Assembly: GCA_026874595.1 (NCBI GenBank)
Contig: CM049318.1
Location: 37,221,956-37,285,955, forward strand
Reading direction: 5' to 3'
Length of the DNA stretch: 64,000 bases
Origin: Sipunculus nudus
Lineage: Eukaryota > Annelida > Sipuncula > Golfingiida > Sipunculidae
Part shown: one piece after another, positions 22,721 through 41,826 of the stretch
Position numbering within the stretch: position 1 is the first letter of the stretch
Layout: every line of letters starts with the position of its first letter
Notes under the pieces: model-generated
What the model was told of the DNA's origin: nothing
Seen by the model: the letters and a program-made list of their open reading frames with translations, nothing else
Databases searched by the model: none
Program-made: the position numbers and the translations under genes

Positions 22721-25700
22721 CATCACTGCCTGAGTAACAAATGGTTTAACTTCCTATGGGCACAAACATCCCGAGACGAATTCCAACATGTGACCGCCGA
22801 GCCGGAGAAAACTTTAAAAACTTCAAGAAAATGTCATTACAAACCCTGCAAGCCAGTACCAGAAACCTGTCCTATAGGTCAAGTTTTTTTTTTTTTTTAT
22901 TATTATTAACAGTGTTGAGAGTTATTGTATGTAATACCGTTGCCATAACAACCATGCTTTTACCTTTTGGAGATCATGCTTGGCGGATAAATTGTATTTT
23001 GCTGTGCTTCCTTTCTTAATTCCAAGTTACCGTATAACAAATTATATCAGCTCGTATTTACACGACAGAAAAATTTGAAGAAAATAACAGTAAAAATATT
23101 TTGAGAAAGATAAAAATAAGACTACACAAATTTTGTGTAAACTTCTAAATAAACATGGTACCCTTATAAAACTTAAATGGCGTGATTATATTTCCTGTAT
23201 CTTCGTGTTTTCGTGTGAGATGAGACCACCCTGGCCAAAACATACACTTATACAATTAAATCAAATTAAAACACCAATACTTCTTCAACCTCCAATTATT
23301 TCCCAGACAGGTCAACAATTGACATTATTTCCCAAGAAACTGCTGCGAAGACCTTATATAGTTCACTGTTGACGCGACCACTGTTCTTTGCCCATCCTCC
23401 TATTCCCCCGGCCGTAAATTGGCCAATCAGGTCTGACAATCTCATTTGCTGCGTCGCCCATCTTCACGAGTAAACGAAATGTCACCATCAACGAGACGCA
23501 GCCCGTCCCGTCTCGTAAAGGTCAAAGGTCACTCTAAAAGGTGCGAACTGAAGTGCAACTGTGTACATTAGTGTCAGGATGTAAATTTTTAAGGCATGGA
23601 CTGATTTTCTTTAAAATCACACTTGAACTCATATGGCTTTCCTAAGAAACTGTGGATATTTGTAATCAATAAACACATATCCAAATACGTGGATAAATAT
23701 TTGTAACAAATTATATCGGTTGACCAATAGTTGGGAAAGGTAGGGTATAGAAGTTCCCAAAAGGCCAGTCTTCAGCGCACGAATGTACTAGTATATGAAT
23801 GTTGAATTAAATTAACAAAAGCAATGAAACATGTATGCTAAGTCTATTGTTATACTCTCTCTTAGTATAATCTGCCCATGATGAAAAAAAAATCAATTTG
23901 TCAGATGTTCCCTTATGTCATATTCAGTCTAAGATTCTTCCCAAATATTTCTTGATTAATGTAATTTAAAGTCGAGGTTATATATAGTAAGATCGTGAAA
24001 ACTGAGCCCTCGCAAAGCAATGGAAAAGTGTAAATAGCGTAAAAGTAGCCTCGGGAATATGAAGCGACCATCATATTTGATACATTGCTCCTCATTTTGA
24101 ATTACCTTTGCTCCACTGTTTGTTCGTATAAAAGATTTTACCAAATGTACAATTGGTTACTCTGAACAGTTGGTGCGTCGATGAAATTCTTGTTTGGGTC
24201 TGTGTAGAAATAGGGTGTATACCGTGCCGTATATTCATTATCCTAAGTATTTATATTCAGGCTGGGGATACGAAGTTGGTTTTCTCTCTGTCTATGTGTC
24301 TTCCCGTTTATCTGGGACTGGGTCTTTCAATGAATTAGAGCTAAACATTTTTGTGGAAATGAACGATCCTTTTACAAGATATGGGGTGAATAAACGACTC
24401 AGTTTCTTTTTATATTGGTTTGGTAAGCCTTACTTGAGTCGTGGTACAAGCTGTACGGGAGAATGTACTGCAAAAATCAAGTTTCATGTTATATTGATAT
24501 CGTGGTTAACAGCCGATAATCTTAACATTAGGCTAAGAATGATGAATTAACACAAAAGAATAAATAAGAACTGACTGGGGGTGGGGGTTCATGGGGATTT
24601 TTGTAGTAAGGACTTACCGGAATAAGTAATATTTGTAAGAATGCTCAAATAAAATGTAAACAGAATTTGTTTCCTTGAAATATAACGAATTTTGATTTTA
24701 AGGTTTGACCGTTGAGATAAGTAGTTCGTTCCGTCCACCTACCTTACCGCATGGAAGTGGTTCGTTTTGAGCAGAAACGACCTTTGGCGGAATTAAGGGT
24801 AATTTGCAGGCAGTTTGTTTGCATCAGAAGCAACCAAGATGTCGGCACATGCATCCATAGTGTCTATACAGGTAGTGAGCAAACATTATCTATACAGGTA
24901 ATATATTCGGTAACTATCGGCTTCGACCCAATACACTGTGTATATTCTTGAGCGTCCTTCAATGGATGCCAATGTTGTGATTAGGGTAAAATTCATACTA
25001 TAGGAAACCGAGGATGTTCCGTTTATCACTCACTGTTTTTCATAAATGTCACATTATATATATATTCAGTACCCATACGTCGAGGTATTTTTTGTTTAAG
25101 TAAGCCCTCTCCAGGGACCAAAGTGTATTTAATAGTAAAACACAGGTTTATCTTTGTGGAAACAAACGTTTTTTGTTTGTCCCGTGGGTAATGCCACCTG
25201 CTGCTGCACGATTCACCAGTCATTTACCAAACTGACACTAACAATTTAATAATATGACATATATCTTTACGATAACCGTCACAAACATATGGTTTACAAT
25301 ATGGATTTGTGTAATCGAGATCTGTATCCCCGCGTGTTACCAAGGCGACGTCGTGGGAAGCGCTGGCTTTAAAAGTGATATCTTGATATATAGAACAGTA
25401 AATGTTTCCTTTCTAAACCTGACCTGCTGACCTTTCATCAGGTTTTTTTTTTTTTTTTTGGGGGGGGGGGGTTAAACCACTTTTTTTCCAAGATCATGGA
25501 TCCGGTCCTGTGAAATCGTCAACAGTTCTTGTCTTGTGATGGTGTCCAATACATAAGGTGCTACGCTTGTTTATCGCATTTGCTGCAGGTTTATGTCAGA
25601 TGTTATAAACATTAAATGAAATTCAACTTTACAAGTGCAAGTTGCACCTAAATAACACAAAATACCAACTTAGCGATAGATTAATGCTTATATTTATATA

Positions 25701-27559
25701 ATGATATCACAAATGGTTAATTAATAGTATGTTTTATTATGGAAAAGGAAAGTTAATTTCTTTTTATTATTTATTATTTTTACAGCTTATACCGAGAGGT
25801 TTCACAAAATATAATTAAAATAGTAAAATAAATCATGCTAGATGGTTTCAGTGGATATAAATTTATATTTTATTTAATTTTACCGGATTGATTGTCATCT
25901 GTCGTTCTGTCAATCAAAATTTATGTTTCAAATACATTAATCATGAAAGCTCGCTCTCGCATGACCAGTTATTCAAGCTAAATGTAATACCTCTGTCTCG
26001 GACTCTCGCCCGCCTTTTCCCACTTCATTTACCAATCAATTCATCTTAATTACTAATATACTGGCCATCACCAAGTATTTAGGTCATTAGGCAATTAACA
26101 CGCGGGCACAAATCTAATGTTGAACAATAAATTTTAATTATGGAAATCTTAAACCCCTTCCCCATCAATAACATTTGTATTTTGACTTTTGAGTCTCTTA
26201 CAACTTTAAAAACATTAATTTTCGAATGTCTTTCATTTTACGTTTCAGGGAATGGAAAGCTACGAACACGGATAAATAAACAATTTCAGATCTGCCATTT
26301 TAATAATCATGTTTTAACAACCCTTACGCGTCTCACAATATTCTCAAAAACAGATAGCGACGGTTTATTGCTCGGTATTTTGACTGCTGTGAACATCACG
26401 AACAACCTTGGTAATCATCAATAGGGCATCTCATCAAACTACTGTGTTACTCTTAAACTAATGATATTTTATAGTTTTATGCTAGCCGTCTTCATAAAGT
26501 TCTGAAAATTTGGTTGAATAGTAGTTCTTTATATCTTACTGTAAGTGATCATCATGTTAATCCTACATTGAATTATATTGCCGTTGACATTGCCATTCGA
26601 ATTCATCAAACGTTGGAGACAAAAAGCTTTCAATCAAATAGAATATCTTTCCTCCAATTTTTAACATGCCATGAAGTCTAAATAGAGGAATTTAATTTTA
26701 ATGATATTTTTATTTTATGACGAAAAGAATGACGAAAACTTTCCAATCGTGGGATTTTTTTAATCACATTGTCAAATAGATCGCAATATTAAAATGGCTA
26801 CATTTATTCTTGTCAATCAAAGGAAGGTATCAAACCTTTTTATTACTAGAATAATCGTGCAGTAAACATGAGATATTAGAACCTCATTGCACTGATTAAC
26901 CTAAAATGATTTCTCTCAAAATTCCTTTGCCAAAACATCTGAAAACGCGGAGATGTCTTTAAACCGCATGTGGCACGGGGCACCGTAACACCAACAGCAA
27001 CCTCCCTCCCCCCCCCCCTATAAATTGCATGTCACTTGGGGAAAAAGTTAGAGGATCGAGAGATACATTTTATATTATATATAATATAAGAAAACTTAAT
27101 TAAAATTTTATCCCCACCCGAAAACCTGGAATAATGGTAAATGCAAAATTAACCTGTTTTCAATTAATTTCTTTCAACATATACAGGGACCCTTTAACAT
27201 GATACGACGAGGAAAAACTGGTTTGTTCCTGCCTATAATATATGGTCCGTTTAACTTAATTACCGCTTTCTAATGTACCAAGGGATAAAGTAATTGAGGT
27301 ATGAAAATAAATTTATCAAAAGCCTGTATTCTTTCTTTAGAACTAATTCCAATACCTCGCACCTGCATGATGCAGATGCAAACGAGTATTGGATTCAAGT
27401 ACTCGATCGATAGCTATTACCTTACTCGGATTCAATTATTCGCTTCCATGGTAAAACTCTTAAACATTTCAAACAGATGGCGGGATGGGATTTATGAGTT
27501 ATTTTTATCTCCGCTTGTATTTGTATTCTTAAGAATGCAGAATACTAGTTGTATATATA

Positions 27560-27563
<4 letters not shown>
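22721..27563. other. No gene seen; one repeat copy
   Basis: AT-rich. Bases 24,420-24,575 (GGTAAGCCTTACTTGAGTCG to GATGAATTAACACAAAAGAA) are repeated in diverged form at 47,638-47,790, and the last part again near 32,245-32,280. A 12-base G run lies at 25,460-25,471. Confidence 0.5.

Positions 27564-27624
<61 letters not shown>
27564..27624. repeat. (TA)n microsatellite
   Basis: About 60 bp of uninterrupted TA. Confidence 0.95.
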
Positions 27625-33689
<6,065 letters not shown>

Positions 33690-34076
33690 TGATTAAATAT
33701 TTTTAAAAACAGAAACGAATTAAAAGCATCCATACAACTTCAGAAACCACTTAAAAAACGCTTCCCTATAAAAGATGAGTATGAACAAATAACATTTGAC
33801 AAGAGCTTGTTCCAAATTTCTGGCGCAAGATTTGCAAACGCCTTGCCACCAAAAGTGGATAAATCAACTGCTGGCTGAACAAGTCAATGAACCATTTCGA
33901 AGATCTGTGAGCACGAGATGATTGATGAAACTAGTTCAGTGATATATATTTTTTTTTTTTTGGTTAAACATGCAATGCACAATATGTAATAAGACGGATT
34001 TTGTGCGCGATACGCTGATGTATTGGTAACCAGTGTAAATCAATAAATAGTAGTGTTATATGGTGAAACCTCTGTG
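33690..34076 (-). pseudogene. Non-LTR retrotransposon reverse-transcriptase tail
   Basis: On the minus strand, LHWLPIHQRIAHKIRLITY is the hallmark LHWLP region of CR1/L2-type elements. Further on comes VDLSTFGGKAFANLAPEIWN then KLLSN, the usual C-terminal motif. A poly-A/T slip and a stop lie between them, so it is inactive. It ends about 10 bp before the LTR at 34,085. Confidence 0.85.
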
Positions 34077-34084
34077 CACTATAT

Positions 34085-34733
34085 TGTTACAGGTATCTGT
34101 TTTATTGTGCGAAGGAGTGTTACATGTGTCTGTTGACATTCTGATACGTGTAGCGAAGGCATAGTTCGTTGCTATGGGGACCTCGCTTGTTGGGCGCTGG
34201 CTCGCGTGTGGGGTCTGAAGCGTAGAGACACAGCGTTCTCGTTTTTGTTCTAGATGTTTCGGGTCTGTTCATGTGCGTGTGTATTGTTCTTTGGAATTTT
34301 CCATTTCTAGAATTTTCGGGTGAGAAGCTATAAATTAGGGCTGTGTTTTACGGATTTTATATAGATTTAATAGGGATTGTCTACAGTTTGCCTTTGGATT
34401 ATTACTATTTACGTGGATTTTTGGTGTTAAAGGACTTTTGTTGAGCTGTGACGGTGGTGGTTTCCAGAAATCAAAGCCTGGGATCCGGACACCCTAGTAC
34501 TGTACATTGTATTGTTATACTGTGTAACCATATTGATTTAGTGTATTGTAATGTTAGGATTGTTCTAAGAATTAATTGTAATTATTTGTTGGCAAAAAGC
34601 CACTGACTTCTTTATTCATTCCCCTAGACATTTTACGCTGCCTAGTATTGCGGAATCTGATTTTTGTTAATCTCCGTAACAAACTTTGTGCTGATCACGA
34701 TTACGTGATCTGTTGTTATTACGTTCCGTAACA
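34085..34733 (+). mobile_element. Solo LTR (649 bp), family L
   Basis: It starts TGTTAC and ends GTAACA, with a 4-bp ATAT duplication on each side. A TATAAAT lies at 34,329. The 3' part (GTGTATTGTAATGTTAGGAT, then GACTTCTTTATTCATTCCCC) matches the reverse complement of 43,076-43,867. No primer site or coding body adjoins it, so it is a solo LTR. Confidence 0.85.
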
Positions 34734-35119
34734 ATATATAACACGGGCTGTGCTTTTTTGACTTTAATTTATCTAGCAAGTAAGATAGTATTCCCGTATA
34801 CTATTGATGCCATATATATTTCTTGATGAAATAAAACAAAACAAAATATCACGAGGTTATAAAAAAAGTCACATCGTTATTTCCTTGAATTTCTTATGAA
34901 AGCTAGAGCTAGATACATTGAAGATTCAGGACCAACTTATTCTGTTGATATTTTCATAATTATAATTCCATGTTTTAGATAAAGATTTCTGAAAGAGTGA
35001 GAGTATTACCATTATATTGACGAAGTAAGCTGAACTACATGTGCAATGGTGAGTTAATACAGTCTACTGAAATGTCACAGCCACATTTAATTGGAAATTA
35101 ATATATATATAAAGACATA
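34734..35119. other. No gene seen
   Basis: AT-rich spacer between the solo LTR and the next MITE. Confidence 0.5.
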
Positions 35120-35621
35120 TTAAAGGGGCCCAATCACCTATAAAACGTGTTGAATTGATAGGAAAAATAACTTCTTCCCTTTGAAAAAGTTTGTACCTAC
35201 CAAAATATTGCCCTGAAACCTTGCTTTCTCCTGCAAACGATTGTTAAAAACAGTGGACCGGGCGCGATCACAGGTGTCAACATAAGCACAGTGCGTGCAT
35301 CGTCTGGGCCACAACGTGTCGATCAAGAGATATCCTGACTGACTTGGCGCAAAAATGTATAACATGACTCTACTTGCTGAAACATCAAGTGTTGCGGCTC
35401 AGAATCGGACCTCCGGTCACGCCGGATGGTTAGATTAAACAGATACACGTGGACTGCGTTTGCCAACACGCAGACCCATAACAAGGTGCTAAACATCGGT
35501 ATGCGTGGTACTAAGACTGTGTGCTGGGACTGGTTTGCTGTTAACTTTTGTAAAAAAGCAAAAGTGAACTGATAGTATGAAAGAGTAGGCATAATATTGC
35601 TCCTGATTATGTCCCTTTAAA
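35120..35621. mobile_element. TTAA-flanked element, related ends (502 bp)
   Basis: TTAAAGGGGCCCAATCACCTA at the left and GATTATGTCCCTTTAA at the right. The left end is shared with the MITEs at 16,776 and 22,190 but the interior differs, so it is a sister subfamily. Confidence 0.7.
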
Positions 35622-35639
35622 TTTATAAATCAGCAGTTG

Positions 35640-35880
35640 CACTCTAAGAAAAAAGGGTTACATGTAGAACCCTTAAGGATTCTTTAGAGTGGAGCCAGTG
35701 GGGGACCCATAGAGGTTGTAGGTAGAACCCTCTAGTCAAGGCTCTTAAAGGAACCCTCTCCGTGAGTTCTTTGGGGAACCCTGAGGGTTCTATATGTAAC
35801 TCTGATAATTGGTGCTTCTAGGATCCCTACAAAAGGCCTGTCCTTGGAACCATTTGTTCATGAAAGGTTCTAGGGGGTCA
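35640..35880. repeat. GAACCCT/AGGGTTC short interspersed motif cluster
   Basis: AGAACCCTTAAGG, AGAACCCTCTAG, GGAACCCTCTCC, GGAACCCTGAGGGTTCT and related words recur on both strands within 240 bp. The cluster can fold on itself. Confidence 0.65.
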
Positions 35881-36376
35881 TAAATATATATATTTGTTAG
35901 AAGGTAGTGTAGGATGTCCATATTGAAGGGAAACAGTTTGAATGATAATATGAAAAGACAGTGGGCAGTTCCAAGGACCACAGCTAAAATCATATTTCTA
36001 ACCTAGTGATGTCCACAAAATATGATATGATATATGAGATAATACGGTCTCCTGAAAAGGACGTCAGATCCATGTCAGCCGGAAATAAAGATAGACATAT
36101 TAATGTTATAAAGGAGCAGTTGTGAGAAAATATGGTCTCCTCAAAAGTAGGCATATCAGAGCAATGTCCAATTGGAAATAATTAAAAACATACTGGTATT
36201 AATGTTATCAAAGATCAAGGTCGAACGAGATTGTTTACATGTATACATTTTTAAATAATATCAGAACTTGCCCACAAATACTTATATGGTTAGCACAGAG
36301 TCCTTTGAAATTGAACCTGTGATATACATGAAGAACATATTAACATGTGAACTTATTAATTTGTTAATGTGTTTTC

Positions 36377-36776
36377 TTTCTTACATTAAAACTTCCTTTT
36401 TTCATAGAATGTCATTCTTTCTTTCATTCTGTTCACTTGTCGTTCATCCTTCTAAAGATCCTTCCTTCTTTCTATACCTTACATTCTTTCATTCTGATTG
36501 TTTTCTTTCTTTCTCTCTTTCTTTTCTTTTTTTCTTTCTTTCTTTCTTTCTTATCGTTCATTTTTTCTGTCTATCTTCAGTCTTCTTCGTATCTTCTTCG
36601 GCTTCTAATTTCCTTTCTTTCCATTGAAATATCTCTAATCGTTTCTCTCCTTTTGTTTTTCTTTATTTCATGTTTTTTTTTTTTTTATCTTTTTCTCTAT
36701 CTTTCTATCTTCTATCGATGTATATGTCCTTTTGACAAACCGTTCGTTTCTCTTTCTTTTTATTTCTTTGGTAGTT
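36377..36776. repeat. TTCTTTC-rich tract
   Basis: Imperfect TTTC/TTCT repeats. Open frames rich in Phe, Leu and Ser here arise from the repeat and are not genes. Confidence 0.85.
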
Positions 36777-37140
36777 TTTTTCTGTATGTATGTCAAACAT
36801 TGATTTCTGTACGTCCTGTACCGATCTTAGTAAGTAATAAGATTCAGCGTCGTCATAACAACACATCCTGACTTGAAAGATGAGCAAACTGGATGTCATG
36901 AGCTGAGGTTTTGGACAACAGAGTATAGGAATCATCTGACAGGGCCCCCAGGAAAACCCCGTATGACATCGGCTTTCTAAAAAATTATTTCCTCCAAAGT
37001 TTAGTATCAAAGTCTACGGTTTTGAATGCAGCCAAACCTTTGCATTGCAGACACAGGCCTACTGTTTATTATAAACTGCACCATACTATGTTTTCTGTTG
37101 ATAAAATGCTAAAAAAGCGAACGTGAATTTCTAAAAATCG
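36777..37140. repeat. ~370-bp tandem-array unit, copy 1
   Basis: It contains AGTAAGTAATAAGATTCAGC, CAACACATCCTGACTTGAAA and ACCATACTATGTTTTCTGTT. Copies 2 and 3 follow at 39,820-40,190 and 40,350-40,705. CT-rich spacers separate them. Confidence 0.85.
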
Positions 37141-37164
37141 TATATTGAAGCAATCTTCTTTCCT

Positions 37165-37197
<33 letters not shown>

Positions 37198-37476
37198 TTA
37201 CATTAGCATTTTCCTTTTTCATACTTCCTTTCATTCTTTCTTTCATTCTCTCATCCTTTCTTTCATCCTTCTTAGGTATCTCTTTTGTTTTTTCCCGTCT
37301 GTCTATCGGTTTGCCGTTACATCAATTCTTTTTAAGTTTCTAATGTCCTTTTTTTCGATATTTCTCTCATGGTTTCTTGCCTTTCATTTTCTTTGTTGTA
37401 TGTGTTCTGTCTTTCTCTTTTTTTTTTCATTTGACAGTTCGTTCGTTCTGTCTATCCTTCTTATTTCATGTTCGTT
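37141..37476. repeat. TTCT-rich spacer of the array
   Basis: (TTCT)n at 37,155-37,200, followed by ATTCTTTTTAAGTTTCTAAT, also seen at 40,177 after copy 2. Confidence 0.8.
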
Positions 37477-39031
37477 TTTTAGCTCAGCTGACTACAAATC
37501 ATCTGAGCTATAGTCGTGGCCCATTCTCCGTCGTCCGTCCGTCTGTACGTTCGTAGATGTGGCACGTTTTGAAACCGTTAGACCTAGGAATCCAAAATTC
37601 GGCATAATGTTAGATGTCCCCAAGATCTCCTACCAAGCCGAAAGCTTGGTCTTTGCGACTTCGTTCCTTTGAGAAATTAAGGAAAAACCTCAATGTTTTA
37701 TTAAAAACCTATTTTCAAACTTCAGGACTGCCTAATATCAAAACCACTCATCTGTTTTTCCTCATATTAATCATAAATATTCCTCTAAATAGTTCCTATG
37801 TACATGCCAGAAATTAGGTCTGTATTATACAATTTGAAAAAGTTATGGGCTCAAACATAATGCATTTTGTAAAAAATCAGGAAAGATATTTGATCACTTA
37901 ACACAAAACATGTTAAAGCTAAGGACTTTTTTTCTAGTAATATAACTTTAATTAATCAAAATTAAATTGTATAACCATAATTAGATCAAAATCTTTTAAA
38001 TTTTTAAAAATATTTGCAAAAATAAGCAATTGTTACCGTCTATTTTTCACAACTTTGTCCGTGGCAGTTTTTTTCTTGTAAGTACATTTGATTTAATTTT
38101 CACAGCCAGTTTACATATGGATTTAATCTGAAGAATTGTCAAATTTGTAAGTATTAGCTTTAAAATTAGTCTAGCTATTTAAGTTTTTTAGAGGCTTTAA
38201 TGTATTTGTACTCTCTGGCATCATGACCCAACTTTTGTTTACTACAACTTTGCCTGGTAATCCAAAAATTGGCATAATGTTAGATGTCCATAAGATCTCC
38301 TTCCAAGCCAATAATGGGTCTCTGCGACCTTTTTCCTTTGGGAAATTAAAATTAAGGAAAATTAAGGGAATTAAGGAAAACCTCAATTTTTTATTAAAAT
38401 CATTTTTACACTTCAGGAATGCCTAATATCAAAACCATTTATCTGAATTTGATCATAGTAAATATGCATATTCTTCCATACATTTCCTATGTACATTCCA
38501 AAAATTAGGTCAGTATTGCACAATTTTTGAAGTTATGGGCCCTAACATAATTCAACTTGAAAAAAAATAAGGAAATATATTTACTCATAATAATTGTTGA
38601 AGCTAGAGACTTTTTTCAGGGATATAACTTCATTTAATCAAGATTCAATTACACCGAAAATTAGATCTGTATTTTGCAATTTTTTCAAGTTATTAACATA
38701 ATTATAAAAACTTTGGCCACGGCACGTTTATTCCTGTACGTACTGTGGATTTAATTTTCACAGCATGTACACACAAGGATGTAATCTGTTAAAATCTTAA
38801 ATTTGAAAATAAAAGCTAAAAATTGGGCTATTTATTGAATATTTGTGGATGCTCTTGTTGTATTCCCTGACATTGTCAAGCAGCCCACTTAGGGGTCACT
38901 GTAGGTCATTCAGTGCAGCTCTCTATGCCCAGGCTGTTCTTATGTAATCCCATCAATCCTGCAAGCCCTCTCTCTTTGTTGTGCTTGATCAGGCTGACTG
39001 CAGTTAATACCACAGGGAGCTTTTCTCTTTC

Positions 39032-39065
<34 letters not shown>

Positions 39066-39814
39066 CCCACAGACACACACACACACACACACACACATCC
39101 AATACTGTTGACAGATGTGTAATATAAACAAGACGAATCTTATAATTTCACATTTTTTAGCATATAGCAGTAGCAACAGAGACTCCTCCCTCACCCACCC
39201 CTTCAATACACAGACTCATAAATAAGATGAATCTTATAATTTTAATGTTAAATTCATTCCTTTTGTTGAGACTTGGACAATTTTAATTTTTTCAAAAGAT
39301 AAAAATGTTCAGGAATTGAATTCTAACATTCAAATGTGATAAAATATTAGGATCTAATGTAAGTGCTAATTGACAAATTTAAGTAGATATAAATACTTTG
39401 TAGCATTTCAATCATATCTCTTAAATTTGACTGGGCCTATGTGTGAATAACACTATTCAACTTAGTTTTAAATTCAGAAATATTGGCCAAACTTTGTGGG
39501 AATAATTTTTAAATCATATGGCCATATATTTAACTATTGAAAACTTAATTTCTTCACACATTCTTTGTTTATGAAATGTAACTTTCATATAACACTTACC
39601 GTATGGTTTCAGGCCACAAGTTTATTACACAGTGCATAAGTTTTAGCTTATGTCCATTATTCTATCATCTAAAGAGTTTAATTTTAGCAGGGCCATTTCT
39701 CTTAGCTTTTGAAATGCTAATATACATGAAAAACCTAGGAAATAAGAATATTTTGCAAAATATATAATATTTTCCAAAATTCAGCTGAGCGACGTGACCC
39801 ATGGGTCCCTTGTT
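37477..39814 (+). mobile_element. 2.3-kb Helentron/pearl-like element splitting the array
   Basis: It starts TTTTAGCTCAGCTGA and ends TTCAGCTGAGC, the palindrome GACCCATGGGTC (39,796-39,807), then CCTTGTTT. The core is two units about 665 bp apart (GGCATAATGTTAGATGTCC at 37,600 and 38,271). A (CT)n(CA)n microsatellite lies at 39,023-39,096. The flanking CT-rich sequence joins up as in the unbroken array copy at 40,300-40,380, which defines the insertion. Subterminal inverted repeats, tandem core, microsatellite and 3' hairpin match non-autonomous Helentrons (inference). It has no protein-coding capacity. Confidence 0.78.
39023..39096. repeat. (CT)n then (CA)n microsatellite
   Basis: CTCTCT repeats followed by ACACAC repeats, inside the 37.5-39.8 kb element. 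Confidence 0.93.
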
Positions 39815-39819
39815 TCTTT

Positions 39820-40190
39820 TGTAGGTAAGTCAGCCTTTGATTTATGTACATCCTGTACCAATGCTAGTAAGTAATAAGATTCAGCGTCGTCATAACAACA
39901 CATCCTGACTTGAAAGATGAGCAAATCTGGATGTCCTGAGCTGAGGTTCGGGAATCTTGTGACAATTAACAGAGAATAGGAATCATTTGGCAGGGCCCCA
40001 GGAAAACCCCGTCAGTCATCCTTTTTCTACAAAATTTACTCCCTCCAAAGTTTAATATTAGAGTGTACGGCTAAGAATGCAGACAAACCCTTACATTGCA
40101 GACACAGGTCTACTGTCTGCTATAAACTGTACCATACTATGTTTTCTGTTGATGAAATGCAAAAAAAGGAACGCAAATTCTTTTTAAGTT
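39820..40190. repeat. Tandem-array unit, copy 2
   Basis: It aligns along its length with 36,777-37,140, for example AGTAAGTAATAAGATTCAGC and TCTACTGTCTGCTATAAACT. Confidence 0.85.
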
Positions 40191-40349
40191 TCTAATGTCC
40201 TTTCTTTCAGTTTTTCTCTCGTTACGGCCCTATAATTTTTCTTTGTTTTGTGTGTTCTGTGTTCTTCTTTTTCTTTCATTGATTGTTAGTTCATTTGACA
40301 GTTCGTTCGTCCTCTCTTTCCTTCTTTTTCTTTTGGAAGTATTTTTTCC

Positions 40350-40705
40350 CGTATGTAAGTCAGACATTGATTTCTGTACATCTTGTACCGATGCTAGAAA
40401 GTAATAAGATCTAGCGTCGCCATAACAACGCATCCTGACTAAAAAGATGAGCAGACCTGGATGTCATGAGCTGAGGTTGGGGAAATCTCGTGACAACAGA
40501 GTATAGGAATCATCTGACAGGGCCGCCAGGAAAACCCCGTGGGACATGAGCTTTCCACAAAATTTACTACCTTCAAAGTTTAGTATCGGAGTCTACAAGA
40601 AAGAACAAAAAGTCGTATTGCAAACCTGATGCCAGGTTGTTATCCAAATGAAAGAGTACCAAACTGTTTTGTTTTAATGAAATGCAAAAAAGCGAACAGC
40701 AAAAT
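40350..40705. repeat. Tandem-array unit, copy 3
   Basis: It contains AAGTAATAAGATCTAGCGTC and CATGAGCTGAGGTTGGG, aligned with copies 1 and 2. The spacer before it is uninterrupted and shows the pre-insertion form of the array. Confidence 0.85.
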
Positions 40706-41389
40706 CTAGGAATCGTCTAATCTGGTAATTTAGAATAAGAACTCCCGTCACCTGAAAGAGCTAGTAATTCCGTGTAAGCGTCTGGTCTTTATGAATGGTT
40801 TCTATGTATAAAGGCATTTGACACAGAAGAAGAGACCAAAATCCTAACCTTACAAATTTCACAACGAGAAACCTTTAATATATATTATTAGTTGAATATA
40901 ATACATAAAAAATATATGTTAAAAATGCATAGACATAAAATCATAAATCGACTTCGAATTACAGGTTTGCTGAGATCATATTTAGGGTTTATATATTATT
41001 TTTGAAGTGGGATTAATTATGTTGGATTATTTTAAAATGATAGGTCTATCATGCACCTGTGGGTGGATATTAGCAGAAATGAAAGGATATAGCTCACCCA
41101 TGGGTATAATAAAGTAAAAATTTTCTCGCTGAAAAATTAATTTTCAATCTTTTATTGACTCAAATTTAGAGTTTAACATTAGTCCGCTTAAAAAGTGGCT
41201 TACTTTTACTGGAGGTATATAATTAATTTCAAACAACTTTTGAATTGGTATTAGATATAAGGTTTTATGCAAGTTATGTCACCTTTAGGTAAAGTATATA
41301 GTTAGCATTAGGAATTGCAAAAAACTATCATTAGGGCATAGGCGCAAACATCCGAGGTCATGTTGAGAATACACAATATATATATATAT
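40706..41389. other. No gene seen
   Basis: AT-rich sequence ending in a TA repeat that serves as the target of the next element. Confidence 0.5.
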
Positions 41390-41826
41390 AGTTACTGAGA
41401 CAAATTGCTCAAGGGAAAAGGCTGGGCCGATCCGGGATTCGAACCCATAACGGTGGCGCACAAGTCCGGCGTACAAACCGCTTCGCCAGCAAAGCTAGCT
41501 TCACTAGCGAGGCCTGGGCAACTAAGATTTACCGTCATCCCGTAACACACCCCCTCTAAAGAGCGTTCTGCTATTAGAACAAGACTAATTATCCAAGGAG
41601 TCACACTTTGGTGAGCTTATTCCCTGGGCCACAAAGTTAACCGTCACGTTAGACGAGCCCCCATTTTGTGACGAAGAGAAATTGTTGAGGGGAAAATCCT
41701 GGGCCGATCCCGGAGTCGAACCATGCAGGTCGGTGGCGTACAAGTCCGGCGTACCAACCGCTTCGCTAGCAAAGCAAGCTTCACTAGCGAGACAGTTCGG
41801 TTCGCTGTTATGTGCACCCCGTAACA
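41390..41826 (-). mobile_element. TRIM retrotransposon with tRNA-like module in LTRs (copy M)
   Basis: Read on the minus strand: 5' LTR 41,826-41,667 (starts TGTTACGGGGTG, ends CGTCACA), three bases, primer site TGGGGGCTCGTC (41,663-41,652), about 110-bp internal part, polypurine AGAGGGGG, then 3' LTR 41,547-41,390 (starts TGTTACGGGATG). The primer site is complementary to the 3' end of tRNA-Pro. Each LTR holds an A box (TAGCGAAGCGG; TGGCGAAGCGG) and a perfect B box (GGTTCGACTCC; GGTTCGAATCC) about 42 bp apart. ATATA flanks it on both sides within a TA repeat. It is non-coding, so it depends on proteins from another element. Confidence 0.88.

Noticed and set aside
36268-37513. Long Phe/Leu/Ser-rich frames resembling membrane proteins
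   Set aside because: They are translations of TTCTTTC repeats.
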